From Mycteria americana (lineage: Eukaryota > Chordata > Aves > Ciconiiformes > Ciconiidae): a stretch of DNA of 64,000 bases. The notes below the pieces were generated by a model that saw only the letters and a program-made list of their open reading frames with translations, had not been told where the DNA came from and made no database searches. Of this stretch, positions 45,600-58,800 are shown in pieces. The translations under genes and the position numbers were made by a program. Positions within the stretch are counted from its first letter, which is position 1. Each line of letters begins with the position of its first letter. The stretch spans positions 41,159,501 through 41,223,500 of the forward strand of contig NC_134368.1 of NCBI RefSeq assembly GCF_035582795.1, read 5' to 3'.

Positions 45600-48500
45600 A
45601 AAAAAATATTATAGAAGAGACACAAGAACTGATGGATCATATGAGAATGTATTTTGATTTTTCCTCATATTTAGTGATAGAAGAAGTGTGAATTGAGCCT
45701 ACAAATTTGAAGAAGTTAACATTAGCAAGTTCAGAGTCAAAGTAACATGACTTGTTTTAAAGGTAGCTGAATCCAATGAACTTTGCTAGATGTGAGGTGT
45801 CAGCTTCTCTCTGTTTCCAGACAGTCTATAGCCAGGGTACTTCCCAGTGAGCACACACATATACACACATATTACAGGCACAGCTAGCCTTTGTGGGCAC
45901 CTACATAAACACATGCAGATCTCATAACCATGAACAACATGAGCCAGACAAGCATACTGACCAGTAGCTTGCTTACGTGTTTTAGGTCTCTTATTCCCCA
46001 ACTCCTCTCCATTTTGTGGTCTTGTTCCTTGTTGATCCATCTTGGTCTCTCCTTATCTCCATCCTTGTCTTCCCAAAATTAACAACTTGCATATAATTAC
46101 TTCTACCCTGTGGGTCCCAGTTGTACCTAGGTACCACTGGCTTTGCAAGACTCCCCAAAAGGTCCTCATTGCCCCCCTCTAATTATCCATGAGGTTCAGC
46201 TATTTCTGTCCTGACTGTCCCTTAACCATCTGTGAAATCCAGCCATTCCTCTCAGTGCCATTTGCAACTTTAGTCAGATTCTCACTCTGTTATTCAATAT
46301 GTCCAGCAATTTCTCATATCGTGTTCAATAGTTATGTTGTGTTCAGACAGCTAAACCCAATGCCAGAGCTCGGTCATCTGCCTGCATACCTTAACAACTC
46401 AAACAAACACAGAACAAACACTCAAACAAACATCATCTGTTGGTGAAATATTGCAACATATTTTTCACAGGCAATTCAATATGGTGTCCTGTTTAGTGAG
46501 TGCAACTTCCAGGCTTTTTTCTCCTGAGGCAGTGGGTTGGTTTGTCTGGTTTTTTGAACTTCCCAACACTTCTGTACACATGTGATAGAATTCAGATTCT
46601 TCAAAATAATTTTCAGGTTCACTTGTGCTATTTCTTTGTACATACAAAAACCCCCGCATGTACCAAGGAGCAGGTGCATAAAAATTCTGCCTGCATGAAG
46701 GGAGATTCTGTTTACTAAAGCTGTACTTAGGTGGCTGTGTGCTTGTTAGATTTGTAGGAAATGGTAGGTGCTGAGCAGCTAAGGGTTAGTATCTAGCCTT
46801 TATGCAGGCTGTTAAAGGTCGTTTTTGAAAGAAAAAAATATTAAGAAAAATGTAGCCTGGTGAAGTGACATAAATGTTACAGCCTTGCTCCTCTCTGTCT
46901 CTGAAAATATGATTCTGCCGGGGCAAAATAAGATCTTCTTGAACAGAAGATAGAATCAGTTTGCCAGTTGCACATACTTTCCTTGGTAATGTGACCCGCC
47001 ATTAAATTGGTATGATTTTTCAAATAATTCTAAATGCTTTGAATTTTAAAGATTTTTTTTTTTTTTAGAATGTTTATGCTTAAATTCTTGTGGTTTAGGT
47101 TAGAATTATCATAAACAATGGCAATGGAAAGCAAACTCAGAGCTGTAATGCTGGAATAATTTAGGAGACACTGCTTGTATTTCGAGTTATATAAAAATGG
47201 TTACTAAAAACATATCAAAACGCTTATGAAGGCTTCCTGACTATCTATAGTTATCTATAGTTCTTTTCTAGGAGGCATTTTTGAGGTTTGTAGACATGTT
47301 TATATTTCTGGAAAAGAGGTAACATACTGTTTATTACAATTAAGGTAATTTCTTCTGTCACGGAATACTTGCTGTCTTACTTTCACTGAAGTCAAAGACA
47401 ATTTTTTAAATGTATGAGACTTTGTAGTGCATTATAAGGAGGTTTGTATTTCTGCAGTATGTAGGTGACTTCAGTGTTAGGACATGCCAGGCTAGTTATA
47501 TGTGTAGAGATTGCAGTCACTGTTGAAAATATATAAATGTGGATTTGATTTGGAAATGCCCTTTATCTGAAAATGGCTGTAGAGTAGCATAGTTTCCATC
47601 TATGCTATGAACTGTATTATAATAACACTTTACTCTCTCTCTTTGGTAAAATAAGACCATTTGGTTCATCTAACCTAGCCAACCATTCATATTGTTTTGT
47701 CTAAAATGGTGTGTGTGGGGTTGTTATTGTTGCTAGTTGGAGGAAATAGGCATTCACCTCAACAATGGAAACAGATTTTGATAACAGCATAGTTCATAAT
47801 ATTGTAGTTCATGTCGTATCAGAGCTTTAATGTGAAACATTGGTTAAAAATCTTACTTCATTCTAAAAGGCTTAAAAATATTCTGTGTGACTCATTTAGG
47901 GTTTGTGGTTTTGTTCTCACTGTAAACTACAGTAGTGTGTTTTTTGTAATATCTATTGGCTTTGAAATACAGTGTATACTTTATAAGCAAAGAAATTTGT
48001 ACTGTTTAAAAAGCATGATATGCAGATGTTTAGCATTATGTGAAGTGCTTATTTTGACTGGATGAAATGTTCTGATGGGCGATGATGCAGACATTTAGAT
48101 TTCATAAATGGTTGCTTTTCAGAGTCGCCGGTAATGGAACTGAAAAAAATAGCAGTATCTCTTGATTTTAGCCTTGAGCAGTACACAAGACCTAGTTTGA
48201 GATGCAGTTATGAAAAGAGTAGTTCTATGAGTAGTTTTATATATATAGTAACAGTAATACAGTTAAATTCAAAATCATTGTAGGAATAATCCACCCATTC
48301 AGTTTAGTAGTTGCTATGTACAGATTAAAAATTTTTAAGTGGGAATTAAAAGGGGCAAATAAATAGTTAAAATGCTCACAGAGAGCAGGGAATTTTTTAG
48401 AGCATGAGGGAAAAAAAAGTCCAGTATACCTAAGCAGGTTCCTGTTGGAAGTAAAAAGACAGTATTTTTGAAAGTGAAAATTGTATCTAAACACAGAAAA

Positions 48501-49753
48501 GAGCAAAAGCTCAGGCCTAATATTGTGGTATTGTGTTTAAGTCAACTGAAAATAGGTTTGAGCAGTAACTTACTATAGGCACAATCCCCCTACCCGCCAA
48601 AACTTGCTTGAGTCATAGAGATGCTGCCAGAGGGGAACTGATAGACCACTGAAGTATAAAATTTGAACTCAAGAAAGACACAGCCATAAAACACAAAGGT
48701 AAATCATTGCCATCGTTACTGAATATACAGGAGCAAGATTCCACCTAACAAGGAGCAAACCTAAAGCATAGCCTCAAATGATGTGCAGTAGAAGAGGTAT
48801 TTAATCAGGAAGATAATATTCTATTGCCAGAATCAAATAGAACTCATCTGAGACTACTGAAAGAAACCTGAAATTGCTTAATTGGTAACTGTTGTTTAAT
48901 CTACAACTTAAACCACCCTTGGTGCTATGTAAATGGCAGATGGCAAAGGAAGGTGTTTTTTTTTTTTTTTTTCCTGTTTAAAAGGAGGCAAGAGGCCTCC
49001 CAGGAATTTTATTAGGGTGCTACAGACTAAATCTGTTTGAATAATGAGGCTGTATTCTATAAAAGTTATATTCCTCATTTTACTTCTAAAAGTGTCTATT
49101 AATGAACCTTTTTTTGAAAGCTGAGTATTGGGCTAGTGAGGTGTTTTGGTCTGATGCACTAGGGCTATTTCGAGTGGTTTTGTGTTTTATTATGCTGGTG
49201 GAATTTTGACTAAGCTTTTCTGTTCATGGGTGGAAAGATATTTTAAAGATTGAAAGAGCCTATCAAAAGTTATGCTAGCAAGGGATATGTCTAATTTTCC
49301 ATAAAATGTGCCCACTAACTGCTAGTGAATTCATATTGTATCATTGTTCCTAGCATGTGTATCTTTATAGTACTTCAGGAGGTCCCTTATGGTCTGTATA
49401 ATGAGCTTAGTAGCAATTGTGAGAGAATATTAAAATCTGTGAGGAAGAAAACTAATTGCTAGTTTTTGGTTCTTAAATATTTGAAGTAGCAAAAAGAGGT
49501 TGATGTTCAAAACTGTAATTTTACAATCCATTGGATGCATGTAAGAGAAAAGGAATAGAAAATAACTCTGAATTGACTTGGCCAAGGAGAGCATGAGGGG
49601 GGATCATTGAGTACAGGGTGTCAAAAACATAGCAATTGAGTCACTGATCTGCTTGGGGGAAAGTCAGAGGACAGAGACCAGAATAGCTTTGAGTATTTGG
49701 TAGGTTTTGGAGTGGCGGTGGGGTGGGGTGTTTTGTTATTTTCTTAACATTAG
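45600..49753. other. long intron-like stretch
   Basis: AT-rich, with poly-T at 47051-47066 and 48958-48972. No gene, repeat or RNA supported. Open frames are short and without motifs. Confidence 0.5.
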
Positions 49754-49880
49754 GTGGGAGGAATGAGGAATGTCCTATCCAGAGAATGCTACAATTTGAT
49801 GATGAGGATGCATCATTCAGACTGTATTTGAATCACCTCAGGCAGAAAAGGCAAGTGAATTTGCATCTTCCATTTCATAG
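49754..49880 (+). CDS. candidate internal exon, plus-strand gene (best of the set)
   Basis: Strong acceptor (TTATTTTCTTAACATTAG|) and strong donor (CATAG|GTGAGT). Of three frames only one is open: 41 codons of mixed, soluble character (GRNEECPIQRMLQF, then DDEDASFRLYLNHLRQKRQ..), entering phase 1 and leaving phase 2. The next exon starts 457 bp on in the matching phase. I do not recognise the sequence. Confidence 0.52.
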
Positions 49881-50336
49881 GTGAGTATTCTTGGATTGTA
49901 CTTTGGTGTAAAATATGTTTTCTTTTTTCTTCATCTGTATTTTACAATGGAATAATTATCTCCTAATTATTGAAAGAAAAGCCAGGAAAGGGATGGATTT
50001 TATATATTTTGCTTTTCTTAGTCTTCCTGTTGGTTATGCCTAGGCAACTTAGTGATTGGTGTGCAAGATGTTTTTTATATCCTTTAAAATGTCTAGCGTT
50101 GTCCCTGGAGTCCTGTCAGAGGATCTTAACTTTCGGACTTGGGACTAAGCAGCTAAAAATTAAAATGAAAAGTAACTTGTAGATGCCCAAGTCTTTTATT
50201 ACATCTAATTCTTATCAAAGTGTTGAAAAGACCTGAAAACATATATGAAAATTTAACTGCACACTGATCTCAAATCAGCGAGAAGTAGGAGACATGGGAA
50301 TTAATTGTGTAAATAAATAGTTTTTTCTTATTCTAG

Positions 50337-50410
50337 TGCTGTTCTCTGGGAGTCTACTCAAGCCTCAAAGAAAGAACTATTTAATAAGAATCCTTTGGTT
50401 GCAATTGCCA
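50337..50410 (+). CDS. candidate internal exon, plus-strand gene
   Basis: Acceptor GTTTTTTCTTATTCTAG| and donor GCCA|GTGAGC bound 74 nt. The fitting frame gives 24 codons (AVLWESTQASKKELFNKNPL, then VAIA), entering phase 2 and leaving one base. Confidence 0.5.
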
Positions 50411-50788
50411 GTGAGCACTTGCACTTCCATGAATTAACTTACTAACTAGGCCAATTTTTTCCTTTCCTTTTTTTTTTAACATTAATGTTTCCATCAGATA
50501 TATTTAGATATTATGATATGATGTTGAATAAGTCCTAGAAAAATCCTCATCTATTACATCTATTAGATCTACATGCATGAGATCTATTTGATCCTCAACT
50601 AATTGTTAGAGATTTTAACTGCTGTTTTATCCCTTGCTTGGACTGACAAACGTGGAACTTGCTTCTGAGTAATTTCTGTACAGAGCATACAGACTATAAT
50701 GCTGAACACATACCAACCATCTGACTAAGAAGTCTGATATATGATTTATCTTGAATCATACCTTGCTTTTTTTTCTGGAACAAACAAG

Positions 50789-50859
50789 ATATATTTGCAA
50801 CAGCTAGGAGCATAGCAAACCTCATTGGTTTTCTAAATATTTTTGAGACAGACATTGCA
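50789..50859 (+). CDS. candidate internal exon, plus-strand gene
   Basis: A T-rich tract then ACAAG| begins 71 nt ending at TTGCA|GTAAGC. The fitting frame is open for 23 codons (IFATARSIANLIGFLNIFET..), a hydrophobic, helix-like segment. Enters phase 1, leaves phase 0. Alternative acceptors lie 15-24 nt downstream. Confidence 0.45.
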
Positions 50860-51931
50860 GTAAGCTATTTAGAAGAGTAGAAAAGTTAAAGCTTATCCTA
50901 GCTTGTGCCAGGAGATTTAGACTGTATTCCCAGTCCTATTTTCTGTCTTTTTACTTTATATGCAGGGACAACTTAGCCTCCTTGCTTGTTTCACACACAT
51001 TTTCTTTGCTGGATGTGTCTGTGCTTTTGACTGCATAATCCAGATATTGCTTATGTATTAGGTGATCTGTGAATCTGAGCCACAAAAGATGCAAAATCAT
51101 TACAGTCTTATGGTACAAAGCCTGCCTTGAGTTACAAAGGCAGACTTTTTTTTTTCCTAACCTCTGGGAAAATGTAGATCCTGGTCTTCATTGTCTTTGT
51201 AGGCAAGTCCTGGGGTGTTCCCTGGGTTAACAGGGATACTGTCCAAAGCGTCTAGTTCTGCCATGCCTTAGGAAAGGAGCTTTACTTTAAAGGGGAGAAC
51301 AGTCTGTAGCTATTACTATAAGTATGTAACAGTTAAAACAGTCTGTAGCAACAGCTTTCAGGTGACTTTAAAAATCTCTTTGTAGAGATGCTTTATTTCA
51401 AGACTAACAAAGCTTTTAGAATCTTAAGTGCTTCATTCTTTAAATAGAGGTTTTTGAAAATTAATATTCCTGTCACTAGAACAGTACTGTAAACAGAAAG
51501 TAGTCATACTGCCAAGTGACAGTGAATGCAAGAGTTGCTTTTTGAACTGAATGAAGTTCTTTTGGTGTAGTTTATACTGTGAAATGTTTTTAAATGCTAT
51601 GTACTTTTCCACACTATATAAATGGAAATAAGAGTATGTCAAAATATACAGCTTTAAAATAAGTAGTATGTTTACTTGCATATTTTACTTTGTATGCCCC
51701 AGAGTGCAAAGATTTTTTTTTTCCCTAGTGAAATTCAATAAGTGTTGAATCGGAATTGTATTTATAGTAGAAAATCTATTTCAGAAACTACTTGCCTCAA
51801 AAGAGTAAGCATGTTAATTTTAACTAGTCACAGTCAGCTAACTTTACTGCAAAAGTAAAATAGAAATTTTTGTTTATTAATGTACTATCTGCTGCCTTCC
51901 AGACAACTAAAATAATTTTGTTCCTTCCCAG

Positions 51932-52021
51932 TACATCTGCTTTGGAATTGCCACTACCATTCTGAATCCTAAGAAAGTCTACAAAGAGATTTACTCTAAG
52001 ACAAATTCATCCACTATTTGA
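51932..52021 (+). CDS. candidate last coding exon
   Basis: Strong acceptor TTTTGTTCCTTCCCAG|. In phase 0, 29 codons (YICFGIATTILNPKKVYKEI, then a short tail) run to TGA at 52019-52021. ATTAAA at 52137-52142 could be the polyadenylation signal. If the transcript continues elsewhere this stop would be wrong. Confidence 0.42.
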   Translation, partial: YICFGIATTILNPKKVYKEIYSKTNSSTI

Positions 52022-52142
52022 AAATACTGATATATATTTATGCTATTTTAAGGAAAGAAGTTGAAATGGTTTTAACATGCAGTGGTTCATACTATGGTAT
52101 CTATAAGTATGTATGTTATAGCTTCGTCTGTATTGCATTAAA

Positions 52143-55100
52143 AGATTAACAGATGTATTTGATTGGAAATATGCAACAGTTATTATTTACTTTCTAAATA
52201 TATAGCTGGACAAATTCTTTGGAGCAGGTAGGCTGACGTGGATACTAACAAATGTTTATCCTTCTTTTTTTGTATGTGTGTGAATAGCAAGATCGTTATG
52301 TTTGGTATTTATATCTGATCCACACTGGCAAAGCTATTTTGTTTAAATGTTAAATTTGCTAAAGTATTTCTTTCCATCTTTGCATTGTCTATAGAACTGT
52401 TAGCAGCAGAATGCAGTATATTCTGATATTTTTAATTCACTCTCCAATGGATACCTGAAAGAAAAAGGTATTCGAACATCAGTCATATCATAGATGCTGA
52501 TGTGGTGACTCTAACATAAAAATGTGAGTGATTACTCTTAAAGTTTTACTAGTCTGAAGCTTAACAAAAGCATGTTTCTTCATTCTCCCTTGAATAGCAG
52601 ATCTTTCTTAGAAACATCTTAAATTGCATGTTGCAGTGCTTCTCCCAGTTATTTCTTTTTCTTTTAAATATTAAAAACTAGACACACTGTTTCCTTTTAA
52701 ATTTTAATTTCTTATATACCTAAATAAGAGCAGAATTAGTTTGTTGGGTATGTGGACATCTGGAATTTTCTGTGGCCTTCCTACTGAGTGATAACACATG
52801 AAGGTCTGTTCTGTATGCTTATAAAGCTGTAGTCTAAGTTTCATTTATTTATGTGTTCTGCTAAGTTGTTTTTGCCCTTGATGGAGGTCTTTTTCAGGTA
52901 TAGCACCTATTTAGAACTATAAATTCGATTCTTATTTATTTAATCTTACTACTATATCTATGCTTTGAATGTTCACATGGGTGGTCTGAGAACTGGAAAT
53001 CTTTGTTGGGAGTCCAACTGGACACATGGCCTGAATGTCAAATGCCCAGATTTCAGAATTTGATGGAATATACAAGCCTGACAGTCTATTGTCAGAAGGT
53101 GCAACTTTCAGGCTATGCTCTGTTCACTGTCATTACTGGCTGTACGTGATAAGGACAGGTTAAAATAGGCACTAGGTTAATTGAATCATATAAACTTCGT
53201 TGCAAGAGTGGTATGGAGATGGTACTGGGTGCTGATGGGCATTCAATAGTGGTGGTGGTGATAAACAAAGGGGAGCAGGTAAAGCACCATGATCTGCTGG
53301 GGCTTCTCAATACAGATGCTCTCATGAGTTTTGACAAAATTGTTAAACAAAACCTGTCCTTGCTTCAGGCTGGGTGTCTAATGATGATTTCGGCAAAGGG
53401 TGGCAGCCATGTCACTGAGTTTGGTTTCTTCGTCCTGATTTCTAACCCCCCCCGCCCCCAGCCTCACATTAATAGATTGCTTTTTTGTTTTTCCGATAAG
53501 GCAGTTTTTCCATAGAAGAGACCACAGTCTCTTCTATGAAATCTCTTAATTCCTAGCTGTATGCTATAGTATCATAACATCCCTAAGGCTATTGCATATC
53601 AATCTCATTAACTTTCTCATAAATCCGAGATACAAATAGCTACCAGAACAAGAGAGAAAAATTATATTCTACTTTAGATATCTTTTACATATAAGTATTG
53701 ATTAAAAATCATAAGCAAAACCCTGACCATCTCCAAACCCCTTCTGCTAAGAAAAGCTCCTTTTTATCATATGGCAGGCTAACTTTTTTGTCTTCATTGC
53801 TTGACTAGAGTTCTAGCATCTGTATCATTGGCCTGAAGGCTTTATCCTTTCCAGGAACATCCTTTCCAGTCTTCAGACTATAGCTGCTTTATGTAGCTGG
53901 ATTAGGATGAAACAGATGGCTGATGCAAAAGAGAATATAAAAATGCATAGAAATTTTCTAAATGCTCTACTGCTTCTCGTCTTGTTTAACACAAGGTCAT
54001 TTTGTGATTGTCTTATCCAAATCCTTGCTGAAGATGAAAATGTGCTGTGGGTTGTAAAACTCTTAATTCCCCACCCTTAATGGCCTGCTGAAAGATTGCA
54101 TAATCCTCATGCAAGTTAGAACATTAACATGAAGTCCACAGAGGCGGAAGGAAACCAGGAAATCCTAAAAAAGAAAGATCAACAACTTCTGATTAAACGA
54201 CATGTTATTTTAATTCTGTCTTGACTTAGTGGATGAGTTCAAATCAGTGGATTTCAAATAAAATCTCTGCTACACAGTTCATGTAGCATGTGTCTGATGC
54301 AAGTTGATATTTAGCATAGAGGTTTAGTGTCCCAGGAAGCTGTTTACTAGTTTGGGGTGACCCAGCTTTGTTGATCCTAAGGGATAGAGTTCTTACTTTT
54401 AATGAGCTTGAAGATCTTTAAAAAATCTACCTAATCAATTAAGCATAAAGTAGTAGCACATGAATTACTTAGCCTGAAAAGTTATTTCTGCCTGTGGTCC
54501 AGGGTGTTTTCCAGTATAACCATGAAGGCTGCAGAACTTTGTAGTCTGATAGTGTTTTCTTTTTTCACTTTTCCTCTGATTTATCATCTTCTGTTTTATC
54601 CCTGGGCCTTCTGATCTGTTTTTATTTTAAAATATTAGTCTGATGTATTATTTGCATGCTAGATTATCAATTCAAAAGGTGAGTCAGTGGAAGACTGATG
54701 AACCCAGTGCTGCACTGAATACAGTAAAAGACATTTTCTATATAGTAATACTTATTCCTGATTATCAGGTAGTGTGCTTAGCATCTCATCTTCTAAGATC
54801 TGTGCATCTCCTGATATATTCAGCTGAGAATGCTTTGTTGTTTGCAGCGTTCCACAATATTGGTATTTTGTTTTGAAGCCTGTGGTACTTGCATCAGCAG
54901 TTTGTATTAGACAGACTTCTACTATTCCATGGGAAATGGAAAATGAGGCAAAACGAGGAACTTTCATTGTGGCTGATTTCAGTTGGTTTTAAGAGTGAAG
55001 CTGGCTCTCAGATTTGAATTCTGTATTTGAAATTGAAGATAGTGAATATTGATATTTTGCTCTGTGGTCCAGGGAATAAAGTGAAATGGTTGGGTCTTAT

Positions 55101-58100
55101 CTGACTCGCTCCAGGTCAATCATGACTAGCCCTGCTGAAATCATTGAGGTTAGAGTAATATAAAATCAGTGCTGAGTGTGTGTTAAAGTTCAACACTATT
55201 TAGAACTGAACGTTATCAGTGTTATTTCTATAGCCTAGTATTTTATCTCTTACTGTCACCTGGAGCATCACTGCAGTCTCCACGAAGCCCTCCGTAGGAG
55301 CACTATGCCTGACTAAATACCAACTAAATAATATTGAGAAGTAGTTGACAGAAGGCCTTGTTCATAACCCCTATCCCGGTGTGCTATAACCAAAGCTATA
55401 AATAACCCGCCTCTTCTCTGTCTGCCTGCTAGAATGTTTGCAGATGCAGACTTTCCATTTCTTTTTCTTAACTACCATAATTTCTTGTATGTAGTGTGGA
55501 TAATGAAGGCAAAGCTATTAAGTTTTATTTGAAATAATTGTTGTTAGTTAACATTTTAACTGTTTCAGGTTTCCATAATGGTGTAAATTTGATAAATTTT
55601 ATCTTAACCAGTAGAAAAGTGGTGGTGCTGCTTCAAAATCATTTTTGAATGATTTTGTCCTTTTTGTCCATAGCTGTCCTTTAACAGCTATGTTGCCAGC
55701 AAGATCACCCCAAAAGACACTAAAACATTCTTGACACTTGTTCAAGATCATGTTTTAATACTTTATTTATTTATTTTCTTGTGATCCTAGAAATTACAAA
55801 GCAGAGTTTACAGAGAGCTCTTTGAGGGCCTGTATTGGTAGATTAAATGCCAACCTAGGCAAGTTTTCCAAGGAGTCTCAAGGAATGGATCAAAGAACAT
55901 CATTTGCACTTGTGAGACTGCTGTTTGAGTTTATAGCTTCATTGATCTAATACTGCTCTAGAATATAACTGTCTTGTTTAGCAGAGAAAAAGAGGTCACT
56001 TTCTCAGAGCCTGTAGCCAGTTTCTCAGTTGCAAAATATTTATTCTACTTGAAGATCTGCTAGATGCTCTGGAAAAGGTAGTTTGAAGATTTCGAATGTT
56101 AAAAGAACTGATTCTTTCTTGGGATTTAAGTTTTGAAAATCTGTGAAGGTATCTGTGACCTTTAGAGAAAAGTCTAAAAGTCAACCCATCCTGACTCAAT
56201 TTAGATATGATAGCTAATATTGTGGGTTAGCATGTGTGCTTATTCTGAAAGAACTCAGGATTAACTCAAGCAATGCGTGATAGCTCCAGAGTCTCTTGTA
56301 ACCTTTAGGCTTGGTATGTGTGCTGTTGCTTTTCACTTCCATAAGTAAGTCCTTTAGTTTCTTTACATACTATATCTAAATCCTTCCTAATACCAATGTC
56401 CTAATGTTTTGAGGAAGTATAATGTAGGAAGGGAGACTATTTACTTCAGTTTGTTGAGAAGGTTATTCTTAAAGGCAAGAAAAACATTAAATTTCTGATT
56501 TCTCAAACATCACATTTTCCATCACAATGTTTTCATGATGAAAATATCTTTTAGATGTTCCATGAAAAGAAAATTGTTCTAAGGACCTTGGGAAATGTAA
56601 TCCAGTCTTTTATTTTTAATATTGTGATCAAGTAGCTGCTGTTGTTTCCAACTGAAATTGATGAGAAAGGGTTTTAAATAACGAAGTTGCCCCTAGTAAG
56701 GCAGAGATAGAGATGCTTGTGCATATCAGTGAAGCTCCTGGGATGTTAGGAGAAGACAGGGACTGTAATACCCCTGAATGAAAGGACAAGGGGATTTCCG
56801 GGCAATCCCTAAATGGAAGCTCCTGCCCAGGATGTGTTAAATTGCAATGTATGCTTTGGAGACAAGAATCCTTACTGGTATATAAGTCTTTCAGGAATAT
56901 CCGTATATTCACAGAGTTGCTATAGGAACATGATTTTAGATAGAGTTAAGTAGAGAATAAACTGAGAACTTAACGTACAGTACTTTCTGATGAATGAGAT
57001 GTCCTTTAATGCCTCACATCTTGATACCATCTGGACTATAGTTCATTATTATTCCACTATGCCGTATAAGTTTCTTTTAAAATATACTTTTAATTATGCT
57101 TCAGCAATAAATGCTGAATACAATAAACTATTTGAGTGCTGAAGGAAGTACTACTCTTCAGGGGATGGGTCATTCACAACAATAAGTAGAGGGCTTAATA
57201 ACGGATCTCTCAATTTCCTTTTACATACATTAAAAATATGCCTGTAAAAATCCCTAAGCATACATGCAATTTGCATAAAACTTCAAATAACAATTCTGGG
57301 AATTGACTGTACCAAATTCTATTTTAAGCATAATAGTCTTTTTAATTTAGACTTCTGATGGAAGATGGTGCCTGACTGCAGTGTGTTTTCAGTTATGAAC
57401 CTTTCCTTTGGTTACATTGACTGAGAAATAAATGGCAGCACTGACTCTAGTTCCTGGTGTTCAAATATAAGGGCTGATACTGAGAAATGCTGAACTAGTT
57501 AGTCATCAAGAGGATGATTTGGGATGATATATTTAGATGTTTAAAGTAGAGGAAAAAATAGACAAAATACAAGTCTACATCAGTGAAAGATGTATGGTGA
57601 GGGTAATGATAGATTTAATGAACTGAGAATTTAACAGGCTTTAGAAAAGCACAGTGAAAACTTAGAAGTGAAATGCACCAAAATATTTCTTTTGTTACAA
57701 AGAAGCATTCTCTAGGTGATACAGACTGCTACCAAAGCTTCATACTAGTTTCCTCTAAACACCATTTTCCTTTTTCTAAGTCTTATGGATGTCCAACTGT
57801 GACCTGAAACTTGGTAGCTGCAAGAGAGATTTTATGCTCCCTGCTGGATCCCCACTGCCTCATTGCAGTCTTTTTTTAATCAGAAACAAGCAATGTTACA
57901 TATCAGACGAACTGTAGTCTGTGCCTTATCTTTTGACTGACATCTAGGCCTTTAGATTTTGAGTATGTGTTGCAGATTCATTCTGCATAAAATCTCCAGA
58001 GAGTCAATCTTTCCCTTTCTTCCACACAACTCAGACTTCTACCCTGAGTGCCATTATTTTGAGATATAAGAGAGATATAAGGCTTTTCAGTTAAAGGAAG

Positions 58101-58800
58101 TTTATTTAAACTGTCTATAATTTCTCATTTTATGATTTTTTTTAATTTTAGCTTTGTTTCTTTGATTTTTAAAAAGTCTTTTGTAGCATCAGATCCCCTT
58201 CTCATTGTAAATAATGACATGATGAAGTGGAATCAAGAAATTAAACCAAAATAATTTTCATTAACTAGGATAAAGGATTTTTTGATGTACATGAGGGTGT
58301 ATGTATTACAGACATGACAGATGGGAAAAATCTTTCTGCATAAATCTATGGAAGTTCTGACTGAACAAGGATGTTGATCCTTATTAGATTGTGTTCTCGA
58401 TTTGCTGAGCATGTGGACCCGTGTAGCCCCACTGAAGGCACTCCAGAGTGCCAACTTGTGTGAAAGGGATGCATTAGTGGAAACTGTTTAGTTGCATTAG
58501 GGAGAGGTTTGGATATAAAGTACAAGGAAACACAAGAATGTTGTCATTGGGAGGTTTCTAGATAGTCTGAAAAACTTTACTGCTAGAAGGGAAGAAAGGA
58601 GAACTGGTTCCCAAGAAAGATGGCTTCTGGCACAGCAGAGAGCATGCTACCTCCTTCTCCCAGCCATGTTGTATCTGGCAAGCACATGGCATATTACAAA
58701 AATCTGTGAGAAGATGGGAGTTTGGAGAAGAAAGGGCCACATATAATGACAATTGGCAAGCATCTCCACCCACCCCCTTCCACCTCTAATAAAAAAAAAA
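52143..58800. other. intergenic or intronic AT-rich sequence
   Basis: No gene, RNA or classifiable repeat accepted. Perfect short hairpins at 53511-53538 and 55669-55692 are listed as findings. The 100-codon frame at 53213-53515 and others look random. Confidence 0.5.

Larger units (their letters stand above)
16500..52142 (+). other. candidate spliced host gene, about 242 codons, unrecognised
   Basis: Eleven candidate exons keep one reading frame: 20280-20415, 27598-27618, 29205-29265, 31280-31307, 38928-38966, 39841-39865, 42859-42918, 49754-49880, 50337-50410, 50789-50859 and 51932-52021. Phases match at all ten joins. The model starts at ATG 20283 (GAAATGG, good Kozak context) and stops at TGA 52019-52021, with ATTAAA at 52137-52142. 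The best-supported part is 49754-52021: four exons with strong splice sites in 2.3 kb. The micro-exons (21, 25, 28 nt) are weak. I do not recognise the protein. Part of the chain may be chance. Confidence 0.4.
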
